A DNA stretch of 64,000 bases from Chryseobacterium tructae (GTDB lineage: Bacteria > Bacteroidota > Bacteroidia > Flavobacteriales > Weeksellaceae). The notes under the pieces are model-generated. The model was not told the DNA's origin. It was given only the letters and a program-made list of their open reading frames with translations, and ran no database searches. This document shows, one piece after another, positions 9,675 to 17,829 of this stretch (position 1 is the stretch's first letter; each line of letters opens with the position of its first letter). The stretch lies in assembly GCF_030409875.1 (NCBI RefSeq), contig NZ_JAUFQR010000001.1, forward strand, positions 2,852,001 through 2,916,000. Direction: 5' to 3'. The position numbers and the translations under genes were made by a program.

Positions 9675-10861
9675 TAGAATTTCGGTTTTATTGATTGAAC
9701 AAGACTATCCATTTTAATTGGCTTTGGTTTCACTGCTGTTCCCGGTTTCAAACCTCCGATACCAGCTGCAACAACTCTTTCACCTTTATTAATTCCTGAT
9801 TTGATAAGCGCTAAATTGTCGATTCTGTCAATAACATTTACAACAACATTTTTAGCTGTATCTCCTTTTTCAATTTTGTATACGTATACAATACCTTGTT
9901 GTTCATAAGTAGCACTTTCAGGAACCACAAGAACATTATCATAGTGCTGAGGGAATCTGATCGTTCCGCTATTCCCATTGCTTAATAATTTCTGAGCATT
10001 GGAGAATGCAACTCTGAACTGAATGGTTCCCGTGGTAGGATCAATTTGACCGGTAATGGCTTCAATTCTTCCTTTTTCAGGATAAAGACTGCCGTTGGCT
10101 AATTGTAACTCAACCATTGGTAAGTTTTTGATTTTTTCAGGCATAGAAGCTCCTGGAGACTTTTCAAGGAAATCAAAATACTCCTTTTCGTTCATTGCAA
10201 AGTAAGCAAAGATCTCCGAAGTATCAGAAATTGTTGTCAAAGGGATCTGATCTGATGGTCCTACCAAACTTCCGACTTTCAATGGCAGTCTTCCAACTAC
10301 CCCTGAAATAGGCGCGCGAATAATTGAATATTCGATATTCGCTTCTACCCCTTTATAATTTGCTTCAGCTTGTCTTTTTGAAGCATGGGCCTGGGCTAAC
10401 TGAGCCTGAGCCTGGGCAAGTTGAGCCTGAGCAGTTTGTAACTGTACGTTACTGATGATATTTTTCTGAACCAGCGGCTTCAGTTTGTTCACTTCTACCT
10501 GTGCAGCATTTACAGATGCCTGTGCAGCGGCAATACTGGATTCAGCAGCTCCAATTCCTGCTTTGGAAGCAGCAGCGTTTTCAGTAAGGATATTGGTTTC
10601 CAAGCGGAATAAAGGTTGTCCTTTGGTAACATATTGCCCTTCATCTACCAGTAACTGGGTAATATATCCTTGTATTTTAGCACGTACATCATTGTTTACT
10701 CTACCTTGGATAGTAGCCGGAAACGTCTGATAACCTACTATATTTTTTGACTCCACCGAAACAACAGGGTACGGCTTGGCACCGTCTTGTTTTGGAGCTT
10801 CTTTTTTGCAGGCTGTGAGAGAAAGCGCTGCCATTGAAAGTATAACTAGCTTATTATTCAT
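9674..10861 (-). CDS. RND efflux periplasmic adaptor lipoprotein (AcrA type)
   Basis: A 395-residue membrane-fusion protein. A lipobox (SLTACKK) anchors it in a membrane. It shows the split biotinyl-lipoyl domain (IQGYITQLLVDEGQYVTKGQPL and IRAPISGVVGRLPLKVGSLV) around an alanine- and glutamine-rich coiled-coil hairpin (residues about 100-170), then the beta-barrel and membrane-proximal domains. It bridges the pump and the outer-membrane channel. It starts one base after the regulator stop and overlaps the pump start by one base, so the regulator, adaptor and pump form a tight unit. Confidence 0.93.
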   Translation of the reverse strand: MNNKLVILSMAALSLTACKKEAPKQDGAKPYPVVSVESKNIVGYQTFPATIQGRVNNDVRAKIQGYITQLLVDEGQYVTKGQPLFRLETNILTENAAASKAGIGAAESSIAAAQASVNAAQVEVNKLKPLVQKNIISNVQLQTAQAQLAQAQAQLAQAHASKRQAEANYKGVEANIEYSIIRAPISGVVGRLPLKVGSLVGPSDQIPLTTISDTSEIFAYFAMNEKEYFDFLEKSPGASMPEKIKNLPMVELQLANGSLYPEKGRIEAITGQIDPTTGTIQFRVAFSNAQKLLSNGNSGTIRFPQHYDNVLVVPESATYEQQGIVYVYKIEKGDTAKNVVVNVIDRIDNLALIKSGINKGERVVAAGIGGLKPGTAVKPKPIKMDSLVQSIKPKF

Positions 10862-10862
10862 T

Positions 10863-11318
10863 TTATAGTTTATTAAGAGATTCCTGAATATTTTCTATGT
10901 TTTTATTTAAGAGTGCTTTGTAAACTTCTATTCTTTCGTTGTATCCATCGTCTTTACTTTTTTTAAAATTGTTTAAATCATCTAATAGTCTTAATTCGTC
11001 CTGCATTTTTTGGACAATTTTCTCAAATCGAATTTTTTTGTATTCATCATTGATGAAAAAATACCGTTTCCGCTCATCCATCTTGTTATGATCTACAATA
11101 AGCTGTGCATTTAACAATAGCGAAATACTAGTGGAAACTGAACTTTTACTCGCGGAGAGCACTTCAACAAACTCGTCAAAAGTAATTCCTACTTTCTCAT
11201 AATCGAAAAGAAGGTAGGAATAGATTTTTGAAGCTAAAGGGGGTAAGCTGAACACGGTGCCATAGAATTTTACGGCATCTTGAAAAATTTTTTCATCAAT
11301 TTCTATACTTTGGTGCAT
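10863..11318 (-). CDS. GbsR/MarR-type repressor of the efflux operon
   Basis: A 151-residue winged-helix protein of the GbsR-like MarR group. FYGTVFSLPPLASKIYSYLLF is the typical family opening, and ITFDEFVEVLSASKSSVSTSISLLLNAQLI is the helix-turn-helix. It is the first gene of the efflux operon, which suggests it senses a pump substrate and represses its own operon. The presumed binding area, with GTTC / GAAC half sites, overlaps the promoter at 11335-11362. The effector is unknown. Confidence 0.85.
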   Translation of the reverse strand: MHQSIEIDEKIFQDAVKFYGTVFSLPPLASKIYSYLLFDYEKVGITFDEFVEVLSASKSSVSTSISLLLNAQLIVDHNKMDERKRYFFINDEYKKIRFEKIVQKMQDELRLLDDLNNFKKSKDDGYNERIEVYKALLNKNIENIQESLNKL

Positions 11319-11334
11319 AATATAAAAATTTGAA

Positions 11335-11362
11335 CAAAAGTAAAAATTAGTTCAGAACCAAA
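11335..11362 (-). promoter_or_regulatory. Efflux operon promoter with overlapping operator candidate
   Basis: On the minus strand, TTTG (11362-11359) and TACTTTTG (11342-11335) are 16 bases apart, close to the Bacteroidota consensus TTTG/TAnnTTTG. Between and around them lie GTTCAGAAC and CGAAC half sites, which could be the repressor site. The repressor start is 17 bases downstream. Confidence 0.6.
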
Positions 11363-11434
11363 CGAACAAAGCTGATAGACATTATAAATACAAGGCGTTT
11401 TAAAAATTCAATGAAACTTGATTTAACTTTTTGC

Positions 11435-11947
11435 TTAAATTATAATCTTCTCATAAGCTTTCCTTAATCCATCTGCCAAAACCACTTCTCCACAGTAAGA
11501 ATATCCTTTGCTTTCAAGAATCTTCAGCATAGCAATATTATCATAGTTCGTATCTACCTTAACACTCTGAATTCCATTGGCTCTGGTAAAATCCTCAATA
11601 TGATCGAAAAGCTTTTTAGTCATCCCCTGTCCTGCAAACTTTTCATCAATCGCCACAAGGTGTACAACCACAAATTCTCCGTCACTCAGCCATGCGCCTT
11701 CAATTTTGCTGTATGCAGGTTCATCATTAAGGATCAAAGCAGCGTATACTGCAATTTCCCTATCTACTGTAAGCACATATCCGAAACCTTTTGCTATATC
11801 ACTTTCTACGGTACCAAGATTAGGATAGCCATTTTGCCACTGCGTGCTTCCGTCTTGTCTTCTTCTTTCAATGGACTGCTGAATGATTCCCCAAATGATG
11901 TCTCTGTCTTCAATTTCCGATTTTCTTAGTTTGATTTCTGGATTCAT
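11435..11947 (-). CDS. GNAT-family N-acetyltransferase
   Basis: A 170-residue protein with the GNAT fold signature VVHLVAIDEKFAGQGMTKKLFDHIEDF (motif A, with GQGM in the acetyl-CoA pyrophosphate loop) and IAMLKILESKGYSYCGEVVL (motif B). The substrate is unknown. It stands alone and has no signal peptide. It is separated from the efflux repressor by 116 bases that contain that repressor's promoter. Confidence 0.85.
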   Translation of the reverse strand: MNPEIKLRKSEIEDRDIIWGIIQQSIERRRQDGSTQWQNGYPNLGTVESDIAKGFGYVLTVDREIAVYAALILNDEPAYSKIEGAWLSDGEFVVVHLVAIDEKFAGQGMTKKLFDHIEDFTRANGIQSVKVDTNYDNIAMLKILESKGYSYCGEVVLADGLRKAYEKIII

Positions 11948-12129
11948 GTTGTTGATTTTGATTAAAAATATAGAGTCTAAAAGACTAAAATCAGAACTAT
12001 TTATTCTTAATTTAAAGCTGATTTTTATTAACGCAAAGGTTTTATTTATAAAGCTTAAGACTTTAAGTGGGCAAAGGCTTCGACTTCGTCGTAGAAAAAG
12101 CGATTGGCTATACGATTACTTAATGAGAG

Positions 12130-12255
12130 GTTGTCTCAAAAGTCAATTAATTTGACTTTTGTCATTCTGACGCAGGAAGAATCTTATTTGAAAATCAATT
12201 GTTTGAGATTCTTCATTACATTGCATTTCATTCAGAATGACACTTTTGAGACAGC
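12130..12255. repeat. MITE-like inverted repeat element
   Basis: A 126-base element whose ends are a 14-base inverted repeat with one mismatch (GTTGTCTCAAAAGT / ACTTTTGAGACAGC). A second, inner pair (GTCATTCTGACGCAGG... and its complement ending ...CAGAATGAC) and a hairpin (AGTCAATTAATTTGACT) make nearly the whole stretch self-complementary. It has no coding capacity. It lies in the otherwise empty 11948-12434 gap. It resembles small non-autonomous elements that are common in Flavobacteriia. Confidence 0.65.
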
Positions 12256-12434
12256 ATCCGTCTTTACTTCCTTAAAAATATAGCATAAGGTTACCAAAGC
12301 TTTTGCATCAAATTTAAATCAGACCAATACAAATTTCTGTTTATCTAACTTTGCTTCTGATATAAAATAATAGTTCTTCAAATCATCTTTTAAACATTTA
12401 TTTTTTAATAATTTAATGATTGATTTAATTAAAA

Positions 12435-12467
12435 AACCGAAAATTAATTAAGAATTAATTTTCGGTT
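12435..12467 (-). terminator. Intrinsic terminator after the DUF2007 gene
   Basis: A perfect 15-base inverted repeat (AACCGAAAATTAATT / AATTAATTTTCGGTT) with a three-base loop, followed on the minus strand by TTTTTT. It is 37 bases past the gene's stop. Confidence 0.85.
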
Positions 12468-12503
12468 CGAAGTAGTAAAATTTAAAATTATGAAATTGTT
12501 TTA

Positions 12504-12731
12504 TTAATTTTCACTTTGTTGAAGATAAGCATCAATAATTTCAAATGCTTTCTTCTCATCTTCCAAATCTACCATTACCTTCAGCGATGTTGCTGTAGGG
12601 GTTGTAGTAAATGTCAGATAGTTGTTTTCAACGGTATTTGTAATTTGCGCGTCATCCAATTTAGACTTAACCAACTGAATTTCTGAAGGGTTATCACTTT
12701 CATAAACTGATACTCTCGTACTTCTTTCCAT
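12504..12731 (-). CDS. DUF2007 small protein (putative signal-transducing)
   Basis: A 75-residue protein resembling the DUF2007 family (PF09413), with a ferredoxin-like pattern: an opening strand (TRVSVYESDNPSEIQLVKSKLDDAQI) and a closing helix (DEKKAFEIIDAYLQQ). Members are thought to bind small ligands or proteins, but no function is established. It follows lat by 61 bases in the same direction and ends at a strong terminator, so it may be the last gene of the lysine-catabolism transcript. That link is inference. Confidence 0.75.
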   Translation of the reverse strand: MERSTRVSVYESDNPSEIQLVKSKLDDAQITNTVENNYLTFTTTPTATSLKVMVDLEDEKKAFEIIDAYLQQSEN

Positions 12732-12792
12732 ATTCTAAATGTTTGAGTATCTAAATGTACAATGTTTTTTCGAAAATTACAAATCTTTGTTT

Positions 12793-14118
12793 TTAAATCT
12801 TATTAATATTATTTTCAATTTTATCTAATGCTAATTGAATTTCTTCTTTGGTAACATTCAAATGTGGTCTGAAGCGTAAAGAATGATCTCCACAAGGAAG
12901 AATGATCAATCCATCATTGAATAATTCAGTCATCATTTTGTTTCTGTCTTCTCCGGATGGAAGATCAATGGCACACATTAATCCTCTACCTCTTGCATTG
13001 GAAATTTTTGAAGGATATTTCTCAGCTAATGCTTTTAAACTTTCCAATAGGAAATCTCCTACCACTCTTGCATTTTCTACAAGGTTCTCTTTTTCGATGA
13101 CTTCCATTACCAATTGGAAACGAAGCATATCGATAAAGTTACCTCCAAATGTAGAATTGATTCTTGAGCTTTCTCTGAAAACGTTGTTCGGAACTTCGTC
13201 AAACTTTTCTTTGTTCGCTAAAACCCCGCAAACTTGTGCTTTTTTACCAAAAGAAATAATGTCCGGTTTTGCTGCAAAGTGTTGAAATGCCCACATTTTT
13301 CCTGTAATGGCAATCCCGGTCTGAACTTCATCAAAAATAAGTAAGATTTCATTATCGTCACAGATTCTTCTTAAACCTAATAAGAATTCGTCTCTGAAGT
13401 GATTGTCACCACCTTCTGCCTGAATAGGCTCAATGATGATACAAGCTACTTTATCAGGGTTCATCAGAATTGCTTCTTCAATCTGAACTAAAGCTAATTG
13501 CTCGTTCTTAATTGTTTCTGCAAGATTCTCCTCTGTGATCGGGAATGATAATTTCGGATTTAAAATTCTTGGCCACTTAAAGAGTGGAAAATATTGGTAT
13601 TTCCTAGGATCTGAAGTATTTGTTAAGCTTAAAGTATACCCACTTCTTCCGTGGAAAGCCTGCTTGAAATGAATACAGATTCCGGCTTCAGTATCAAGTC
13701 CTTTAGCAAAGTTCTTACGCGTTTTCCAGTCGAAGCAAGCCTTCAATGCGTTTTCAACGCCTAAAGTTCCGCCTTCAATAAAGAAAGCGTACTGTAATTC
13801 CTCAGGAATTACCACTCTCTCAAATACTTCTAAAAAATGAGCATATTCTTCTGAATAAACGTCTGCCAATGTTGGTTTATTGACAGCCATTCTACCCAAC
13901 CATTCTGATCTTTCTACAAGATACGGGTGGTTGTACCCGATGGAAGCTGATGCAAACATAGAGAACATATCCAGGTATTCTCTGTCTGTAAGTTTATCAT
14001 AAAGCCATGATCCGTGAGATTTTTCAATATCCATCACGAAATCGAAACCGTCTGCCAACACATGTTTTCCAACTGTTTCTTTTACTTTATTTGCTTGTAT
14101 ATCTAATGTGTGTTCCAT
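12793..14118 (-). CDS. lat: L-lysine 6-transaminase
   Basis: A 441-residue class III PLP aminotransferase. It transfers the epsilon-amino group of lysine to 2-oxoglutarate, giving 2-aminoadipate 6-semialdehyde, which cyclises to piperideine-6-carboxylate. Evidence includes IFDEVQTGIAITG (the PLP-ring aspartate), SFGKKAQVCG (the Schiff-base lysine region) and the opening DIEKSHGSWLYDKLTDREYLDMFSMF, which is particular to lysine 6-transaminases rather than ornithine or GABA enzymes. The adjoining upstream dehydrogenase would oxidise its product. The start at 14118 has no competing upstream ATG. Confidence 0.92.
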   Translation of the reverse strand: MEHTLDIQANKVKETVGKHVLADGFDFVMDIEKSHGSWLYDKLTDREYLDMFSMFASASIGYNHPYLVERSEWLGRMAVNKPTLADVYSEEYAHFLEVFERVVIPEELQYAFFIEGGTLGVENALKACFDWKTRKNFAKGLDTEAGICIHFKQAFHGRSGYTLSLTNTSDPRKYQYFPLFKWPRILNPKLSFPITEENLAETIKNEQLALVQIEEAILMNPDKVACIIIEPIQAEGGDNHFRDEFLLGLRRICDDNEILLIFDEVQTGIAITGKMWAFQHFAAKPDIISFGKKAQVCGVLANKEKFDEVPNNVFRESSRINSTFGGNFIDMLRFQLVMEVIEKENLVENARVVGDFLLESLKALAEKYPSKISNARGRGLMCAIDLPSGEDRNKMMTELFNDGLIILPCGDHSLRFRPHLNVTKEEIQLALDKIENNINKI

Positions 14119-14231
14119 AATAAATTGTTGTGTGATTTAATAAGTGAATGAATAAACGATCAAAAGCAGAGCGTTTAATCATTCAGGTTATTAAGTTTTT
14201 ATTGTTTTTTTGGGTGCTTTAAGTAAAGCTT

Positions 14232-15781
14232 TTATAAATCAAATTTAATTCCCTGTGCTAAAGGAAGTTGTGCGGTGTAATTTATAGTATTGGTTTGTCT
14301 TCTCATATAATACTTCCAAGCATCAGATCCAGACTCTCTTCCGCCTCCGGTTTCTTTCTCTCCTCCGAAAGCTCCTCCGATCTCAGCACCTGAAGTACCA
14401 ATATTGACATTCGCAATACCACAATCTGAACCTGCATGAGAAAGGAACAATTCTGCTTCTCTAAGGTTTTGAGTCATGATGGCAGAAGAAAGTCCCTGTG
14501 GAACATCATTCTGAATAGCGATAGCTTCTTCTAATGTTTTGTATTTGATTAAGTATAGAATGGGTGCAAAAGTTTCATGCTGAACGATCTCGTAAGAGTT
14601 CTTCACTTCAGCAACGCAAGGTTTCACATAGCATCCGGATTCATATCCTTTCCAGATAAAACGCCACCTTCAACAACGAATTTACCACCTTCTTTTTTAC
14701 ATTTTTTGATAGATTCTTCATACTGATTTACAGCATCTACATCAATTAACGGGCCTACATGATTAGCTTCATCCAACGGATTTCCGATCTTTAACTGACC
14801 ATACGCTTTTACTAATCTTGTTTTTACTTCATCATATACATCTTCCTGAATAATCAGTCTTCTTGTAGAAGTACATCTTTGTCCCGCAGTTCCTACAGCT
14901 CCGAAAACAGCTCCAATGATAGACATGTTAAGATCTGCTTCTTTAGTAATGATGATGGCATTGTTACCTCCTAATTCAAGAATAGATTTTCCGAATCTTT
15001 CTGCTACTTTAGAAGAAACCATTCTTCCTACTCTTGTAGAACCCGTGAAAGATACCAATGCTACTCTTTTATCATCTACCAGTTTCTGACCGATTTCATG
15101 ATCTGCTACCAATACACTTGAAATTCCTTCAGAAAGGTTATTTTCTTTCAGAACTTCATTCATAATATTCTGGCATGCAATGGCACAAAGTGGAGTCTTT
15201 TCTGATGGTTTCCAAATGGTAACGTTACCACAGATCCAAGCTAAAGCCGTGTTCCAAGACCATACTGCTACCGGAAAGTTGAATGCCGTAATGATTCCCA
15301 CTACTCCAAGCGGATGGTATTGTTCGTACATTCTGTGACCAGGTCTTTCCGAATGCATGGTATATCCCTGAAGTTGTCTTGAAAGTCCTACTGCAAAATC
15401 GCAGATATCAATCATTTCCTGTACTTCTCCAAGTCCTTCCTGCAAAGATTTACCCATTTCATAAGAAACAAGTTTTCCAAGATCATCTTTATATTCTCTT
15501 AATTTTAAACCAAGCTGTCTTACGATCTCTCCTCTCTTAGGAGCCGGGATCAGCCTGAATTCCTGAAATGCCTTTTGAGCCGTTTCAATAACTTTGTCAT
15601 AATCACTTTCTCCGGAAGTCTTTACTTTTGCAATTAAATTCCCATCTGCAGGAGATACGCTTTCTATCGTCTTTCCTGAAGCGAAATATTTCCCGCCCAC
15701 TGAAGTACCTTTATTTTCTTCTTTAATTCCAAGGTTTTTGAGTGTTTTTTCGATTCCGAAATCCTTTACTTTTTTTGACAT
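14232..15781 (-). CDS. Aminoadipate-semialdehyde / piperideine-6-carboxylate dehydrogenase (frameshifted)
   Basis: An NAD-dependent aldehyde dehydrogenase of the ALDH7-like type, about 516 residues once joined. The N-terminal part has the Rossmann NAD fold, FTGSTRVGR, the catalytic-glutamate motif LELGGNNA and the catalytic cysteine in [12 protein letters not shown]. The C-terminal part holds [12 protein letters not shown] and the [18 protein letters not shown] signature. The frame breaks near 14647: adding one G to GG restores [17 protein letters not shown], so an error in the read is likely. With lat it converts lysine to 2-aminoadipate. It is transcribed first, from the promoter at 15805-15835. 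Confidence 0.9.
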
Positions 15782-15804
15782 AAAATCTTACTTTTCGTTC
15801 TCTC

Positions 15805-15835
15805 TAAAGATAAAAATATTATGCGAACCTCAAAA
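15805..15835 (-). promoter_or_regulatory. Promoter of the lysine-catabolism genes
   Basis: On the minus strand, TTTTG (15835-15831) and TATCTTTA (15812-15805) are 18 bases apart, one base off the Bacteroidota consensus TAnnTTTG. The dehydrogenase ATG follows 24 bases later. It stands back to back with the promoter at 15861-15891. Confidence 0.6.
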
Positions 15836-15860
15836 CTTTAATTTTTTAATATGTTTTTTA

Positions 15861-15891
15861 TTTGGACTAATTCCAAACATGCTTATCTTTG
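15861..15891 (+). promoter_or_regulatory. Promoter of the 49-residue membrane protein gene
   Basis: TTTG (15861-15864), 19 bases, TATCTTTG (15884-15891): an exact fit to the Bacteroidota housekeeping promoter. The ATG at 15918 follows 27 bases downstream. Confidence 0.75.
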
Positions 15892-15917
15892 TAGGGTAAT
15901 CTTTTTGATAATCACCG

Positions 15918-16067
15918 ATGGAAAATTCACAAGAAAATAACTCAAAGTTTAAAAAGTGGTTCAAGCGTGTGGGATGGGCGGGGTTTGCTTTCTTTACCAT
16001 TAAAGGCTTGATTTGGCTCGTAATATTCTACTTTGGAGCAGATTCGCTTCAAAGTTGCATGAAATAA
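15918..16067 (+). CDS. Small single-pass membrane protein, 49 residues
   Basis: The ORF begins MENSQENNSKFKKWFKR and contains one hydrophobic helix (about residues 19-40: WAGFAFFTIKGLIWLVIFYF). The basic residues before the helix suggest a cytoplasmic N-terminus. It is short, but a consensus promoter lies just upstream (15861-15891) and an intrinsic terminator begins four bases after the stop, so it is a complete transcription unit. Proteins of this kind in Flavobacteriia are of unknown function, sometimes mislabelled as tRNA synthetase fragments; that comment is from memory. Confidence 0.75.
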   Translation: MENSQENNSKFKKWFKRVGWAGFAFFTIKGLIWLVIFYFGADSLQSCMK

Positions 16068-16070
16068 AAA

Positions 16071-16093
16071 AGCAGAGAAAAATTTTCTCTGCT
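16071..16093 (+). terminator. Terminator of the small membrane protein gene
   Basis: A perfect 11-base stem (AGCAGAGAAAA / TTTTCTCTGCT) with a one-base centre, so the real loop is about five bases. It is followed by TTCTTTTTATT. Confidence 0.85.
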
Positions 16094-16143
16094 TTCTTTT
16101 TATTATAAGGTTAATTAAATGATTTTTTCTGTTGCAAATAATG

Positions 16144-16174
16144 ATAAAATCCATAATAGAACAATGGATTTTAT
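16144..16174 (-). terminator. Probable terminator of the SPFH/RHH transcript
   Basis: An 11-base inverted repeat (ATAAAATCCAT / ATGGATTTTAT) with a nine-base loop. It is 83 bases past the stop of the leftward ribbon-helix-helix gene. The T run is weak. Confidence 0.45.
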
Positions 16175-16256
16175 ATTTGAACCTTACAAAAAATCCAATT
16201 TTGATGAATTAAAGCTATTTTCAGCGGGTTCTACTTTCCCCATTTTTGTTTCAAAG

Positions 16257-16445
16257 CTAATCTTTTTTCTTCCTTCCGGAGTTCGCAAGGCTTTGATGCA
16301 GGAGATATTCAATCTGACCGTTTACACTTCTGAATTCATCATTGGCCCATTTTTCTAGGAGCTTATAAGTAGACTCATCGATCCTTAAGACAAAAGATTT
16401 TTTGCTTTTGTTTTCCGAAGTGTTCTGAGCTTTTTCCGATTTCAT
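16257..16445 (-). CDS. Arc/ribbon-helix-helix-like small DNA-binding protein
   Basis: About 62 residues, with the core SFVLRIDESTYKLLEKWANDEFRSVNGQIEYLLHQSL. This fits an Arc-like ribbon-helix-helix: a beta strand (FVLRID) that would enter the major groove, then two helices, with RSVNGQIEYLL as the dimer-forming second helix. The ATG at 16445 (MKSEKAQN) is preferred; an upstream ATG at 16472 would add nine residues. It follows the SPFH gene by about 80 bases in the same direction. The SPFH-Arc pairing recurs in Bacteroidota, but what the Arc protein controls is not known. Confidence 0.75.
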   Translation of the reverse strand: MKSEKAQNTSENKSKKSFVLRIDESTYKLLEKWANDEFRSVNGQIEYLLHQSLANSGRKKKD

Positions 16446-16527
16446 TATTCTTGTTTTTGATGCAAGATGCATTAAGTTATATTCCAGATCTATATCTTAA
16501 CAAACCTGGAATGAGTAATTATTACGA

Positions 16528-17394
16528 TTAGTTATATAATGTTCCTGCATTCAAGATAGGAGTTGCTGCCTTTTCACCACAAAGAACGACCATTAAATTG
16601 CTTACCATGGCCGCTTTTCTTTCATCATCCAGCTCCACAATATTCTCTTCTGAAAGCTTTTTCAGCGCAAGATCTACCATTCCAACAGCCCCTTCAACGA
16701 TTTTAGTTCTTGCTGCCACAATAGCGGTAGCCTGTTGTCTCTGAAGCATAGCTCCTGCTATTTCTGATGCGTAGGCTAAGTGAGAGATTCTCGCTTCCTG
16801 AATGATAATACCAGCTTTCGAAAGGCGGTCTGTAAGTTCTTGCTCCAGAATAGCATTAATCTTATCTCCTCCTTCTCTTAAAGTGATAGGGGCATGATCG
16901 TCTTCTAAGTTATCATAAGGAAAGCTCATCGCCAAGTGACGTACGGCTGCTTCGCTCTGCATTCTTACAAAGTCAGAATAACGTTCTACATCAAAAGCAG
17001 CTTTGTAAGTATCTCCTACTTTCCATACCATTACTACCGCAATTTCAATAGGATTTCCCATCTTATCATTTACTTTCAGCGTCTGCCCTTGCAAATTCTC
17101 TGAACGTAAAGATATTTTCTGTGATGAATACAAAGGATTGATAAAGAATAGTCCGTTCTCTTTCACACTTCCTACATACTTTCCAAAAAAATTCAGCACT
17201 CTTGAGTGGTTAGGCTGAATAATCATTAAACCTTTTAAAAAAAAGCACGACACTAGGAAGCAAAGCATTGCAATGACAACAAATGTAATACTTTGATCTA
17301 CTCCACTAATAAAGAAATATACTGCCGCAACAAAGAGTACTAGACAGATTACTAATGTCAGATAACCCGACATGGGTTTTAATGTTTTTTCCAT
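16528..17394 (-). CDS. SPFH/band-7 membrane protein
   Basis: A 288-residue protein with two N-terminal membrane helices (LTLVICLVLFVAAVYFFI and TFVVIAMLCFLVSCFFL), then the SPFH domain (IIQPNHSRVLNFFGKYVGSV ... VVMVWKVGDTYKAAFDVERY) and a helical tail with the flotillin-like HLAYASEIAGAMLQRQQATA. SPFH proteins assemble into large rings that organise membrane domains and often modulate proteases. It is probably cotranscribed with the downstream RHH protein. The length is normal for bacterial slipin-like proteins. Confidence 0.88.
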   Translation of the reverse strand: MEKTLKPMSGYLTLVICLVLFVAAVYFFISGVDQSITFVVIAMLCFLVSCFFLKGLMIIQPNHSRVLNFFGKYVGSVKENGLFFINPLYSSQKISLRSENLQGQTLKVNDKMGNPIEIAVVMVWKVGDTYKAAFDVERYSDFVRMQSEAAVRHLAMSFPYDNLEDDHAPITLREGGDKINAILEQELTDRLSKAGIIIQEARISHLAYASEIAGAMLQRQQATAIVAARTKIVEGAVGMVDLALKKLSEENIVELDDERKAAMVSNLMVVLCGEKAATPILNAGTLYN

Positions 17395-17780
17395 GATTGA
17401 ATTTTTAATTTGATATTATTTTGATATCATAAAGTTAGCAGTAAATTTTGGAATACGGATGAGAAATTTTGATATTTTTGATGAGCGTGAGATCCAATGC
17501 TCAAGGTATAAAGTACACGATTATTTTTTTTTACAATTATCAGCCGAGAGCAAGTGATATAAACGCTAGACTCGCAAGGGTTTTTAAAAGTCTATAATGA
17601 AAAGGTTCGCAAAGTTGTTTCACTCAGTTAAGGACGCTTTTTGCTGAACGAAATACCGTTGCGATCGAAAAACTAACCATACTATATATTTAACCTTGCG
17701 AACATCACGTTAAAATAAATCTTTAAAGTATTTCATTATCTATAGAAAAGAACAGTTATACTTTCATCTTTTTATGCAAA
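17395..17780. other. Intergenic stretch with a degenerate GxxExxY-type repeat
   Basis: No gene seen. Around 17600-17700 the sequence (AAGGTTCGCAAAGTTG, GGACGCTTTTTGC, CCTTGCGAACATC) has the CGCAAAG/CTTTGCG flavour of the repeats found around the GxxExxY gene at 46.8-47.9 kb. It may be a decayed solo copy. The match is impressionistic, not aligned base by base. Confidence 0.3.
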
Positions 17781-17809
17781 AAAATCCCGGAAGTGGATTC
17801 CGGGATTTT
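17781..17809 (-). terminator. Intrinsic terminator after the CcsBA gene
   Basis: A perfect 12-base stem (AAAATCCCGGAA / TTCCGGGATTTT) with a five-base loop, followed on the minus strand by TTTT. It is 20 bases past the stop. Confidence 0.9.
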
Positions 17810-17829
17810 AAATAATATGTTGAAAAAAA

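Noticed and set aside
16119..16358. Rightward ORF of 79 codons
   Set aside because: It lies over the terminator and the antisense strand of the RHH gene, and has no family likeness.
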